DNA of 20,555 nt from GCA-002727735 sp036159515 (GCA_036159515.1 JAYYEV010000075.1:1-20555), one strand, 5' to 3'. Counted from the stretch's first letter, positions 1 to 8,418 are shown. The notes: generated by a model not told the origin, from the letters alone. Translations and numbers: made by a program.

Positions 1-1848
1 ATTTTATTAAATAGAATATCAAGCGCTAAAAACAGCTTAATTAGTGAAACGGAATACAAAAACAATGTAGACATACAAGCAACGGATCGTTCTTCTGGAA
101 GACCAAAAATTGGAGATATTTACGTTAAATACCAACAAAAAAACTTCAGATCATCCGCAATGGATTTTGATGATTTACTATTCAAAACCAATGTCCTACT
201 AAAACAATACCCTGAAGTTTTATATAAATATCAAGAAAAATTCAAATTTATTCTAGTAGATGAATATCAAGATACAAATCATGCACAGTATTTAATTATA
301 AAATCACTTGCAGCTAGATTTGAAAATATTTGTGTAGTTGGAGACGATGCACAATCTATATACTCCTTTAGAGGCGCAAATATTCAAAACATCCTAAACT
401 TTAGACGTGATTATCCCGACTACAAGCTGTTCAAACTAGAGCAGAATTACAGATCTACCAAAAATATTGTGGAGGCAGCCAACAGCATTATTAGGATAAA
501 CAAAGAGCAAATTAAAAAGGAAGTATGGACTTCTAATAATTCAGGTGAAAAAATTAGTGTAATAAAAAGTCAATCTGATAATGAAGAAGGAAAACTGATT
601 GCTAACGACATATTTGAAAAATCAAATTCTTTAAATGACACTTTCAATAATTTTGCCATCCTTTATCGGACGAATGCACAATCTCGATCTTTTGAAGAGG
701 CCTTGAGAAAGTTAAATCTTCCTTACAAAATCTATGGGGGCTTATCATTTTATCAAAGGAAAGAAATTAAAGATCTAATAGCTTATTTTAGACTTTCAGC
801 GAATTTAAATGACGAAGAATCCCTAAAAAGGATTATCAATTATCCAAAAAGAGGAATTGGACAAACTACAATTAATAAAGCTATTGCATGTGCTAATAAC
901 AACAATGTATCTCTATGGAGTGTACTGCTTAACCCTGAATTGTACCATTTTGAGATTAACTCTGGAACAAGAATAAAAATAAACGACTTTACAAGTTTTA
1001 TCCAAAATTTTAATTCAAGAATTTTTAATTCAAATGCATATGAACTAAGCTTAGAAATTGCTAAAAGCACCGGCATATTAAGAGATTTAAGTAATGACCG
1101 AACACCTGAAGGAATAGTTAGATATGAAAACATACAAGAATTACTTAACGGAATTCAAGAATTTTCCAAAAATTCAAATGAGGAAAATCTAATTACTTTA
1201 GGAGATTTTCTTGTTGATGTCGCTCTGTTAACAGATGCTGACAATGAGAAAGAAGAAGATAAAAATAAAGTCTCTTTAATGACTATTCATGCTGCAAAAG
1301 GATTGGAATTTAAACACATATACATTGTCGGGTTGGAAGAAGATTTATTTCCTTCCATGTTGTCCAAAAATTCTAGAAGCGAACTAGAAGAGGAAAGAAG
1401 ACTATTTTATGTGGCCCTCACAAGAGCAAAAGTGAAAGCAACATTATCTTTTGCGGTCAACCGATTTAGATGGGGAAATTTAATTCAATGCGAACCTAGT
1501 CGATTTTTAGATGAAATCGATCCAAGTTACTTGAATAATGTTTCATCTACACCTAAAAGTTCATTTATAAACTCAAATCATGGTGCTCCGTTAAAAAATA
1601 AATTTTTTAGTAAACCACAAAGATTAAAAAAGGTATCAAAAATTGCGGAGAAATTAGACCCTGCTGATAATCAAAAAATAGATGAATTAAAGGTAGGAGA
1701 TGAAGTGCAACATGAACGATTTGGAAAAGGGAAAGTTATTGAATTAAACGGGGATTTTCCAAATACAAAAGCAACTGTATTTTTTGCTTCAGCTGGACAA
1801 AAACAATTGCTCTTGAAATTTGCTAAACTTCAATTAATAAAAAATTAA
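1..1848 (+). CDS. uvrD: UvrD/PcrA-type superfamily 1 DNA helicase, 5' end cut by window edge
   Basis: ATP-dependent 3'-5' DNA helicase of DNA repair and replication restart. The reading frame is open from base 1, so the ATG at 160 is internal; 615 residues are visible. Usual family length is about 720-780, so roughly 150 N-terminal residues, including the Walker A motif, lie outside. Visible helicase motifs in order: FDDLL at 163, motif II DEYQDT at 259, motif III GDDAQSIYSFRGA near 340, motif IV QNYRST near 442, motif V TIHAAKGLEF near 1285, and motif VI ERRLFYVALTRAK near 1396. The last 50 residues (GDEVQHERFGKGKV onwards) match the Tudor-like C-terminal domain of PcrA/UvrD that binds RNA polymerase. 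No internal stop or frameshift is seen. It ends just before the promoter of the next gene, so it is probably a separate transcription unit. Whether it is the housekeeping copy or a paralogue cannot be told here. Confidence 0.95.
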   Translation: MLLNRISSAKNSLISETEYKNNVDIQATDRSSGRPKIGDIYVKYQQKNFRSSAMDFDDLLFKTNVLLKQYPEVLYKYQEKFKFILVDEYQDTNHAQYLIIKSLAARFENICVVGDDAQSIYSFRGANIQNILNFRRDYPDYKLFKLEQNYRSTKNIVEAANSIIRINKEQIKKEVWTSNNSGEKISVIKSQSDNEEGKLIANDIFEKSNSLNDTFNNFAILYRTNAQSRSFEEALRKLNLPYKIYGGLSFYQRKEIKDLIAYFRLSANLNDEESLKRIINYPKRGIGQTTINKAIACANNNNVSLWSVLLNPELYHFEINSGTRIKINDFTSFIQNFNSRIFNSNAYELSLEIAKSTGILRDLSNDRTPEGIVRYENIQELLNGIQEFSKNSNEENLITLGDFLVDVALLTDADNEKEEDKNKVSLMTIHAAKGLEFKHIYIVGLEEDLFPSMLSKNSRSELEEERRLFYVALTRAKVKATLSFAVNRFRWGNLIQCEPSRFLDEIDPSYLNNVSSTPKSSFINSNHGAPLKNKFFSKPQRLKKVSKIAEKLDPADNQKIDELKVGDEVQHERFGKGKVIELNGDFPNTKATVFFASAGQKQLLLKFAKLQLIKN

Positions 1849-1878
1849 TTGATTAAGTCGGCAATTTTGCTACTTTTG
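1849..1878 (+). promoter_or_regulatory. Bacteroidota-type promoter for the DUF4290-murA unit
   Basis: TTG at 1849-1851 and TACTTTTG at 1871-1878 are 19 bases apart. This fits the primary-sigma consensus of Bacteroidota (TTG, 19-21 bases, TAnnTTTG). Transcription would begin near 1883-1887, downstream of the GTG at 1880, which argues for the ATG at 1904 as the real start. Promoter strength and the exact start site are inferred. Confidence 0.65.
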
Positions 1879-1903
1879 GGTGAATTTTCACACCAATTTA
1901 CTT

Positions 1904-2554
1904 ATGCAAGAAACGCTTGAATTAGCCTACAACACGGATAATAACGATTTAGTTATTCCAGAATACGGAAGAAATGTACATCGAATGGTCCAACATGCAA
2001 TGACCATTTCTGACAAGAATGAAAGAAATAAATGTGCAGAAACGATTGTTAAAGTAATGGATTTAATTAATCCTAACTCTAAAAAAAATAGTAATGCTGA
2101 AGAATATCATCAAAAACTATGGTCACAACTGTTTATTATTTCAAATTTCCAACTTGATGTTGATTCGCCATATGGAGCTCCAAAAATTGATAAGTACAAA
2201 TCAAGACCTGAATCGGTCCCATATCCAAGTAATGATATAAAATATGGACATTATGGAAAGATTATGGAGGATATGATAAAAGCTGCTGCAGAGTTGGAAG
2301 TCAGCGAAAACAGAACTAAGCTAGTAAAACACATTGCTAATTTGCTTAAAACTTCTTATTTACAATGGAACAGAGACTCAGTAAATGACAGTCTTATCAT
2401 TAAACAATTGGAAGAGCTTTCAAACGGAAAGCTGACCGTATCGTCTGACGATCTAAGAGAAACAAATGACATTGTGAGGGGATTCAAAAAGAAAAAAACA
2501 TCTAAGAATTACTCTAAAAACAAAAACAGAAGGAAAGATCATGGGCGCTTTTGA
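1904..2554 (+). CDS. DUF4290 family protein, function unknown
   Basis: The protein has 216 residues and no signal peptide or membrane segment, so it is probably cytoplasmic. I recognise the DUF4290 family, typical of Bacteroidota, from the N-terminal pattern LVIPEYGRNVHRMVQHAMTI. The tail (from about residue 190) is very rich in Lys, Arg and Asn, which suggests nucleic-acid or ribosome contact, but this is only inference. The frame stays open up to a GTG at 1880, but the predicted promoter ends at 1878, so I prefer the ATG at 1904. The last 14 bases overlap the start of murA, implying one transcript and translational coupling. No catalytic motif is visible and I assign no function. Confidence 0.85.
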   Translation: MQETLELAYNTDNNDLVIPEYGRNVHRMVQHAMTISDKNERNKCAETIVKVMDLINPNSKKNSNAEEYHQKLWSQLFIISNFQLDVDSPYGAPKIDKYKSRPESVPYPSNDIKYGHYGKIMEDMIKAAAELEVSENRTKLVKHIANLLKTSYLQWNRDSVNDSLIIKQLEELSNGKLTVSSDDLRETNDIVRGFKKKKTSKNYSKNKNRRKDHGRF

Positions 2555-3851
2555 AATTATTGGAGGAAAAAAACTAAAAGGGGAAATCACTCCTCAAGGC
2601 GCCAAAAATGAAGCATTGCAGGTAATTAATGCGGTTCTGCTCACCTCGGAAAAAGTAATCATCAATAATATTCCAGATATAGTTGATGTAAACAAGCTTA
2701 TTGATTTATTATCTACTCTTGGAGTAAAAACCGAAAAAATAGGTCAAGGATCTTATTCATTTCAAGCAGATGAAATAGATGTAGATTTCATGACATCTAA
2801 TGAATATAAGATTAAGGGATCTAGCTTGAGGGGTTCTATTATGGTGGTTGGTCCTTTATTAGCTCGTTTTGGAAAAGGATATATTCCAAAGCCAGGAGGA
2901 GACAAGATTGGAAGACGAAGACTAGACACTCATTTCATCGGATTCCAAAACTTAGGAGCAAAATTTGAATATGATAGTGATACCAACTTTTACAAAGCAC
3001 ATGCACCTGACGGTTTGAAAGGAACCTACATGTTACTAGATGAAGCATCTGTAACAGGTACTGCAAACATAATTATGGCAGCTGTTTTAGCTGATGGTGT
3101 AACTACCATTTATAATGCAGCATGCGAGCCTTACATTCAACAACTTTCAGAAATGTTAAATAAAATGGGGGCAAATATTTCTGGAATAGGTTCTAATAAA
3201 TTAATTATAAACGGAGTAAACGAACTTAAAGGATGTGAACACACTATCCTACCAGACATGATAGAAATTGGGAGTTTTATTGGTTTAGCCGCCATGACTC
3301 AATCTGAAATTACCATAAAAAATGTAGCTTTTGATAAGCTAGGAGTTATTCCTAACGTATTTAGGAAACTAGGAATAAAATTGGAGAAAAGAAATGATGA
3401 TATATTCATTCCAGCTCAAGAGAGCTATGAAATTGAATCTTTTATAGATGGATCTATCATGACCATATCAGATCACCCATGGCCCGGGTTTACACCAGAT
3501 CTACTAAGTATTGTTTTAGTAGTTGCTACTCAAGCAAGAGGAAGTGTGCTCATTCATCAAAAAATGTTCGAAAGCAGGTTGTTTTTCGTAGATAAATTAA
3601 TTGATATGGGTGCACAAATCATATTATGTGACCCTCATAGAGCAACCGTAATAGGATTAGATAGAAAAACACCTCTGAAAGGAATAACAATGACCTCTCC
3701 TGACATCAGGGCAGGTGTATCTTTACTAATTGCTGCTCTTTCAGCAAATGGCAAAAGTACAGTGCTTAATATTGAGCAAATTGACCGAGGTTATGAAAAC
3801 ATAGAACAAAGACTTCGTTCCCTTGGAGCAGACATTAAGAGAATAGCATAA
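2541..3851 (+). CDS. murA: UDP-N-acetylglucosamine 1-carboxyvinyltransferase (MurA), Asp-type active site
   Basis: Cytoplasmic enzyme transferring enolpyruvate from phosphoenolpyruvate to UDP-GlcNAc, the first committed step of peptidoglycan synthesis. It has 436 residues, a normal length. Visible signatures are GAKNEAL (Lys22-Asn23, the PEP/substrate site), the flexible loop GKGYIPKPGGDKIGRR, TPDLLS (the conserved catalytic Asp region) and the C-terminal RGYENIEQRLRSLGA. In the loop, the residue that is Cys115 in E. coli (PGGC) is Asp121 here (PGGD). That substitution is known to keep MurA active while preventing covalent fosfomycin binding, as in mycobacterial and chlamydial MurA. Start ATG 2541 lies inside the DUF4290 gene (14-base overlap), and no closer downstream start would keep the N-terminal strand. 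Probably transcribed from the promoter before DUF4290. Confidence 0.97.
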   Translation: MGAFEIIGGKKLKGEITPQGAKNEALQVINAVLLTSEKVIINNIPDIVDVNKLIDLLSTLGVKTEKIGQGSYSFQADEIDVDFMTSNEYKIKGSSLRGSIMVVGPLLARFGKGYIPKPGGDKIGRRRLDTHFIGFQNLGAKFEYDSDTNFYKAHAPDGLKGTYMLLDEASVTGTANIIMAAVLADGVTTIYNAACEPYIQQLSEMLNKMGANISGIGSNKLIINGVNELKGCEHTILPDMIEIGSFIGLAAMTQSEITIKNVAFDKLGVIPNVFRKLGIKLEKRNDDIFIPAQESYEIESFIDGSIMTISDHPWPGFTPDLLSIVLVVATQARGSVLIHQKMFESRLFFVDKLIDMGAQIILCDPHRATVIGLDRKTPLKGITMTSPDIRAGVSLLIAALSANGKSTVLNIEQIDRGYENIEQRLRSLGADIKRIA

Positions 3852-3880
3852 ACTGGAATAATTTTTGATCAACTCTAAAT

Positions 3881-4426
3881 ATGACACGATTTTTATACAT
3901 CACACTGATAGGCATTTTACTTAGTTTCACATTTTCTTCAGAAAAGAAAAAATCTGATAATGAACAAGAAATTACAGGAATTAATATTGGAAATAAGGCG
4001 CCAGAACTAGATTTTAAAAACCCTGATGGCAACAATATTAAATTATCATCTTTAAAAGGAAATATTGTATTAATTGATTTTTGGGCTTCTTGGTGTTTTC
4101 CCTGTAGAAGAGAAAATCCAAACATCGTTTCTGCCTACAATAAATATTCAAAAAGCAAATTCAAAAATGCGAAGGGATTTAAAATATATAGTGTATCGCT
4201 AGATAAGTCAAAGGAAGCCTGGGTTAAAGCAATTGAACAAGACAAACTAACATGGAACGAGCATGTCAGCGATCTCAAAGGCTGGGGCAGTCAAGGAGCA
4301 GGCATTTATGGGGTTAGAGGAATTCCAACTAATTTTCTATTAGATGCTGATGGGAAAATCATTGCCAAAAATCTTAGGGGTATAGCCCTTCACAAGGAAC
4401 TTGACAAATTGGTTAAGTCGCTTTAA
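3881..4426 (+). CDS. TlpA/ResA-like thiol-disulfide oxidoreductase, exported
   Basis: A 181-residue thioredoxin-fold protein of the AhpC-TSA/TlpA type. Residues 4-18 are hydrophobic after a short basic start, giving a signal peptide or membrane anchor; there is no lipobox cysteine. The domain starts at GNKAPELDF (residue 37), the redox centre is WCFPC (Cys72, Cys75), and the cis-proline loop is GIPTNF. The insertion typical of TlpA/ResA proteins lies between active site and cis-Pro. It probably reduces or shuffles disulfides in the periplasm; the partner is unknown. It starts 29 bases after murA, whose job is unrelated. A TA-N3-TTTG sequence at 3859-3867 resembles a -7 box with one extra base, so a promoter of its own is possible but unproven. 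Another candidate family, thiol peroxidase, is less likely because of the CxxC pair. Confidence 0.88.
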   Translation: MTRFLYITLIGILLSFTFSSEKKKSDNEQEITGINIGNKAPELDFKNPDGNNIKLSSLKGNIVLIDFWASWCFPCRRENPNIVSAYNKYSKSKFKNAKGFKIYSVSLDKSKEAWVKAIEQDKLTWNEHVSDLKGWGSQGAGIYGVRGIPTNFLLDADGKIIAKNLRGIALHKELDKLVKSL

Positions 4427-4441
4427 CCAAGATAATTACAA

Positions 4442-4478
4442 TTTGTCAGCATTTTATTGATTTTTATGACAGATTGTC
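4442..4478. promoter_or_regulatory. GTCA/TGAC repeat cluster upstream of grpE-dnaJ
   Basis: The 107-base gap before grpE contains TTTGTCA at 4442-4448 and the inverted repeat GACA-GAT-TGTC at 4468-4478. The two TGTCA/TGACA half-sites (4444-4448 and 4467-4471) also face each other. No CIRCE element (TTAGCACTC) is present. The position before a heat-shock unit suggests an operator or alternative promoter, but the sites are short and could be chance in AT-rich DNA. Confidence 0.3.
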
Positions 4479-4533
4479 TAATAACATCAATATGGTTCAT
4501 AATTTGTTATGTATTGATTGTATTTATTTATAA

Positions 4534-5064
4534 ATGATGAAAACAAATAAGAAGGATAAAACTGTTTCTAAGTCAAAGAAGAACAAATCAGCGGACAAAA
4601 AGGTTGAAAAAAATCATCCTGAAAATGAAGCTCAAAAAGAGGACCAGGATTTTAAAGAGAAGTATATTCGACTATATTCTGAATACGAAAACTACAGAAA
4701 GAGAACAGCAAAGGAAAAAATTGATCTCATTACAAATGCAAGTGAAAATGTAATTAAGGAGTTACTACCAATCTTAGATGATTTTGAACGAGCGATAGAA
4801 AACAACAAAAGTGTAGAAGACGCCAGTGTATTAAAGGAAGGTTTTGAGTTAATTTACAGCAAAATGCATAAAGGGTTAATCAATCAAGGCTTAAAACCAA
4901 TGGAAGCGAATGGAAAGGATTTTGACTCTGAAATCCATGAAGCTATTACTAAAATTCCAGCTCCAAATGACAAGCTTAAAGGTAAAGTAGTAGATGTAAT
5001 TGAAAAAGGATACCAAATAAATGAAAAAGTAATTCGATACGCCAAAGTTGTAGTTGGTGAATAA
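4534..5064 (+). CDS. grpE: GrpE nucleotide exchange factor for DnaK
   Basis: Cytoplasmic dimeric co-chaperone that speeds ADP release from DnaK. It has 176 residues. An N-terminal Lys/Glu-rich disordered stretch (1-40) precedes the long dimer helix (about 40-110, with LYSEYENYRKRTAKEK and ELLPILDDFERAI) and the C-terminal beta domain with the family signature VIEKGYQINEKVIRYAKVVV. Two ATG codons are in tandem (4534 and 4537); they differ by one residue and the sequence does not decide between them. It is first in a string of five same-strand genes, 10 bases before dnaJ. dnaK and hrcA are not in the window. Confidence 0.95.
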   Translation: MMKTNKKDKTVSKSKKNKSADKKVEKNHPENEAQKEDQDFKEKYIRLYSEYENYRKRTAKEKIDLITNASENVIKELLPILDDFERAIENNKSVEDASVLKEGFELIYSKMHKGLINQGLKPMEANGKDFDSEIHEAITKIPAPNDKLKGKVVDVIEKGYQINEKVIRYAKVVVGE

Positions 5065-5074
5065 ATAAATTATT

Positions 5075-6181
5075 GTGAGTAAAAGAGACTATTACGACAT
5101 ATTAGGTGTATCAAAAGGATCAAGTGAATCCGAAATAAAAAAAGCTTACAGAAAGCTAGCATTAAAATACCACCCGGATAAAAATCCGGGAAATAAAGAA
5201 GCAGAAGCCAAATTTAAAGAAGCAGCCGAAGCCTACGAAGTTCTCAGCAACAACCAAAAGAGACAACAGTATGATCAATTTGGTCATGCGGCTTTCGAAG
5301 GTGGTCAAGGAGGGTTTGGTGGTGGAATGTCAATGGATGATATTTTTGATCATTTTGGAGATATTTTTGGATCTGCATTTGGAGGTGGAGGGTTTGGAAG
5401 AAGAGGAGGAGGAAGAGTTAGAAAAGGCTCAAATCTAAGAGTTAAGTTAAGATTAAGTTTAGAAGATATTGTTAATGGAGTTCAGAAAAAAATTAAAGTA
5501 AATAAATTAGTTCAAGCAAAAGGGGTTGAGTTCACTACGTGTTCAAGCTGTAATGGCACAGGACAAGTCACGAGAGTAACCAATACCATATTGGGTGCTA
5601 TGCAAACATCTTCAACTTGTCCAACCTGTAAAGGTTCGGGTCAAATAATTGGTAATCGACCTGCGGGTGTCGATGCTTCAGGTTTAGAAAAAAAAGAAAC
5701 CATTATCGAAATAGACATTCCAGCAGGCGTAGAGCACGGAATGCAACTTAGCATGCAAGGAAAGGGCAATGAAGCTCCAGGCGGCGGAGTGCCAGGAGAT
5801 CTAATCGTAGCCATTGAAGAAATTGAACATGAACACTTGGTGAGGAACGGCAATGATTTGTTGTATCAACTTGGTATATCGTTTTCTGATGCTACACTTG
5901 GGACGTCCATAGAAATACCTATGGTTACTGGAAAGGCAAAAATTAAAATACCTCCTGGTACCCAAAGCGGGAAAAACTTAAGATTGCGATCTAAGGGAAT
6001 ACCAGATATAAATGGATATGGCAGAGGAGATATGATTGTAAATATTCAAATTTGGACCCCACAAAAACTGACTAAAGAAGAAAAAGAATTATTGGTAAAG
6101 TTAAATGAAAGTGATAATTTCAAACCTAAATCTAATCAAACAAAAAACTTCTTTGATAGAATGAAGAATCACTTTTCGTAA
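5075..6181 (+). CDS. dnaJ: DnaJ (Hsp40) co-chaperone with a reduced zinc-finger domain
   Basis: Stimulates the ATPase of DnaK and delivers unfolded proteins to it. It has 368 residues and starts with GTG, which places the conserved SKRDYYDILGV at the N-terminus. J domain is residues 4-70 with the HPD triad at 33-35. A Gly/Phe-rich linker spans about 74-115, followed by the zinc-finger region and two C-terminal beta domains (IDIPAGVEHGMQL; GRGDMIVNIQIWTP). Classical DnaJ has four CxxCxGxG motifs; only two are present, CSSCNGTG (Cys156, Cys159) and CPTCKGSG (Cys182, Cys185). Their spacing matches motifs II and III, which form zinc centre 2, needed for work with DnaK. The flanks where motifs I and IV belong have no cysteine. 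I believe this is shared by many flavobacterial DnaJ proteins, so it is more likely a lineage trait than damage. Confidence 0.96.
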   Translation: MSKRDYYDILGVSKGSSESEIKKAYRKLALKYHPDKNPGNKEAEAKFKEAAEAYEVLSNNQKRQQYDQFGHAAFEGGQGGFGGGMSMDDIFDHFGDIFGSAFGGGGFGRRGGGRVRKGSNLRVKLRLSLEDIVNGVQKKIKVNKLVQAKGVEFTTCSSCNGTGQVTRVTNTILGAMQTSSTCPTCKGSGQIIGNRPAGVDASGLEKKETIIEIDIPAGVEHGMQLSMQGKGNEAPGGGVPGDLIVAIEEIEHEHLVRNGNDLLYQLGISFSDATLGTSIEIPMVTGKAKIKIPPGTQSGKNLRLRSKGIPDINGYGRGDMIVNIQIWTPQKLTKEEKELLVKLNESDNFKPKSNQTKNFFDRMKNHFS

Positions 6182-6194
6182 ACTGACCATCTCG

Positions 6195-7121
6195 ATGCCT
6201 AAAAGAAATATAATTCAGATTGAAGACATTCATAAGTCTTACGGGAATTATAAAGCGCTGGAAAACATCAATATTAATGTCAAAAAAGGTTCTATTTTCG
6301 GACTATTAGGACCAAACGGGGCTGGAAAAACTTCTTTAATTAGAATTATTAATCAAATTATTGCCCCAGACAAGGGAACGATAAAAATTAATGGTAATAT
6401 ACTAGAAAAGAAACACGTATATCAAATTGGCTATCTTCCTGAAGAAAGAGGATTGTATAAAAAAATGAAAGTGGGTGAACAAGCCATTTATTTAGCACAA
6501 CTGAAGGGCTTAAATAAATTGGAAGCCAAAAAAAGAGTGAAATTTTGGTTAGAAAAATTTAATATTGAAAATTGGTGGAACAAGAAAATTGAAGATTTAT
6601 CTAAAGGAATGGCACAGAAAGTTCAATTTATTACTACCATCCTTCACGATCCTGAACTATTAATTCTAGATGAACCATTTAGCGGTTTAGATCCCACTAA
6701 TAGCGAGTTAATTAAGAAAGAAATTTTAGAGCTTAAAAAAACTAAATCAACTATCATCTTAAGTACTCACAACATGAATTCTGTGGAAGAAATCTGTGAT
6801 GAAGCTGCCATAATTAATAAATCAAAGAAAATTCTTGATGGTAAAATTGAGGAACTTAAAAACGAATACAGCACAAATAGGTGGAAGATTTATTACGTAG
6901 GAAATAAAATGTCTTTTACAAATGCAGTTTGGGGAGGATGGAAATTAGAAAGTCATCATTCGCTTGAAAATGGAATGAACATAGCTGATATTGAATTGTT
7001 AGAACAATTAAAAATAAGTGACTTTATAAAAGGAATCGTAGGTCATGTTGAAATACAAGAAGTCAAAAAGAAAACTCCAAGTATGCAAGATGTATTCTTA
7101 AATGTGGTGAGTAATGAGTGA
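6195..7121 (+). CDS. ABC transporter ATP-binding protein, ABC-2/NatA-like
   Basis: A 308-residue cytoplasmic ATPase that powers the permease encoded next. Walker A GPNGAGKTS lies at residues 39-47, the signature LSKGMAQK at 135-142 (LSKGM in place of the common LSGGQ), Walker B ILDEP with Asp159-Glu160, and the H-loop His192 (STHNM). A C-terminal extension of about 80 residues (from 225) follows, as in NatA-type exporters. It starts 13 bases after dnaJ and its last 8 bases overlap the permease gene, so the two halves are translationally coupled. The family includes sodium, antibiotic and peptide exporters; the sequence does not identify the substrate. Confidence 0.93.
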   Translation: MPKRNIIQIEDIHKSYGNYKALENININVKKGSIFGLLGPNGAGKTSLIRIINQIIAPDKGTIKINGNILEKKHVYQIGYLPEERGLYKKMKVGEQAIYLAQLKGLNKLEAKKRVKFWLEKFNIENWWNKKIEDLSKGMAQKVQFITTILHDPELLILDEPFSGLDPTNSELIKKEILELKKTKSTIILSTHNMNSVEEICDEAAIINKSKKILDGKIEELKNEYSTNRWKIYYVGNKMSFTNAVWGGWKLESHHSLENGMNIADIELLEQLKISDFIKGIVGHVEIQEVKKKTPSMQDVFLNVVSNE

Positions 7122-8418
7122 AATCTGGCTAATCATAAAACGGGAGTATTGGACAAGGGTCAGGAAAAAGACCTTCATAATTATGAGCTTCTTAGGGCCT
7201 ATTTTAATTGTAAGCTTTATTGGACTAACCGCATATCTTTCGAATGAGAAAAAAGATGGTTATGAAATTATTGTTTTTGATGAAGCGAATCTGTTTAATG
7301 GGGTTCTAAGAAATAATAAAAAATATCATCTAAAGTGGGCTCCCAAAGACAAGAAATATAATCAAGTTCAAGAAATATTTAAAGCAGATGATGATCTAGA
7401 TTTACTACTATACTTACCGTCTAATTTGATAAAGACAAACTCGATGACGGCAAAATGCTTATACAAAGCTATACCTTCATCTTCTGCACAAAAACACTTA
7501 ACTAGTATAATCAATGAAGCCATTGAACTGTATAGAGTAAATGAAAATCAAATAGATATTGAAACTTACAGGGCTATAAAGACTCGAGTTAACCTCGATA
7601 TTATTGATATAGAAGATCCAGAAAACAAGAATATACAGCGAAAGGGAATTGTTGGTTTTATATTTGCTTTTTTTATCTACTTTTTCATTCTCATGTATTC
7701 AGTACAAGTTATGAGAGGAGTAATTGAAGAAAAAACAAGTAGAATCATCGAAATAATCATTTCTTCTGTTTCTAGCTTTAAATTAATGATAGCTAAAATT
7801 ATTGGAGTAGGATTGGTTGGATTTACACAATTCTTTATCTGGATTTTGGTTATAACTGTAACTTCCGTATTGTTATTACATAATCTTGTTCCAGACATCT
7901 ACTCATCTACATTACAAAGTCAGAATCCTGTAACAGTCAATGTAGGTGAATCAGCTCAAATTATCGAGTTTTTATTATACCAGATTCACTGGCCGAGTAT
8001 GTTTATTTTTTTTGGTGTTTATTTTATTGGCGGTTATCTTTTGTATGCAGGTATGATGGCTGCAATTGGTGCGGCAGTTGACGAAGAAACTGATACACAA
8101 CAGTTTCTAATTCCACTTACCTTACCTATGATATTTGCTCTTTCCATGATCTCATCGGTTATAGATGATCCTTCTTCTTCTCTTTCGTTTTGGTTGAGTG
8201 AAATCCCCTTCACCTCACCTGTTATCATGTTAGTAAGAATCGCCATGGGAATAGGGCCAAGTAGTGTGGAGGTGTGGGAAATAATGTTAAGTGTAGGACT
8301 TCTATTTGCCACCTTTATTTTAACCACATGGCTCTCTAGTAAAATATATGCAAATGGAGTTTTATCATTTGGAAAGAAAGCATCCTATAAAGAACTTTTT
8401 AAATGGCTGAAATCATGA
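7114..8418 (+). CDS. ABC-2 type permease, NatB-like
   Basis: A 434-residue inner-membrane protein with the ABC-2/NatB plan. The N-terminus IKREYWTRVRKKTF is followed by a first membrane helix (about 22-44), an extracytoplasmic domain of about 130 residues, then a group of five or six helices from about residue 178 to 425. The typical linker GVIEEKTSRIIEIIISS, an amphipathic coupling helix of this family, follows the second helix. It partners the preceding ATPase (8-base overlap) to form an exporter. The stop codon overlaps the start of the next gene in the arrangement ATGA. Substrate unknown; Na+ export as for NatAB is one possibility, not shown by the sequence. Confidence 0.9.
   Translation: MSEIWLIIKREYWTRVRKKTFIIMSFLGPILIVSFIGLTAYLSNEKKDGYEIIVFDEANLFNGVLRNNKKYHLKWAPKDKKYNQVQEIFKADDDLDLLLYLPSNLIKTNSMTAKCLYKAIPSSSAQKHLTSIINEAIELYRVNENQIDIETYRAIKTRVNLDIIDIEDPENKNIQRKGIVGFIFAFFIYFFILMYSVQVMRGVIEEKTSRIIEIIISSVSSFKLMIAKIIGVGLVGFTQFFIWILVITVTSVLLLHNLVPDIYSSTLQSQNPVTVNVGESAQIIEFLLYQIHWPSMFIFFGVYFIGGYLLYAGMMAAIGAAVDEETDTQQFLIPLTLPMIFALSMISSVIDDPSSSLSFWLSEIPFTSPVIMLVRIAMGIGPSSVEVWEIMLSVGLLFATFILTTWLSSKIYANGVLSFGKKASYKELFKWLKS

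Noticed and set aside
1880..1903. GTG start at 1880 for the DUF4290 gene
   Set aside because: It lies two bases after the predicted -7 box, so it would not be within the transcript; the ATG at 1904 matches the family's N-terminus better.
4493..4507. Sigma-54-like promoter before grpE (TGGTTC-N5-TTGT)
   Set aside because: The -24 GG is present at the right spacing, but the -12 box has GT instead of the nearly invariant GC and only a few other positions fit; in AT-rich DNA this is easily chance.
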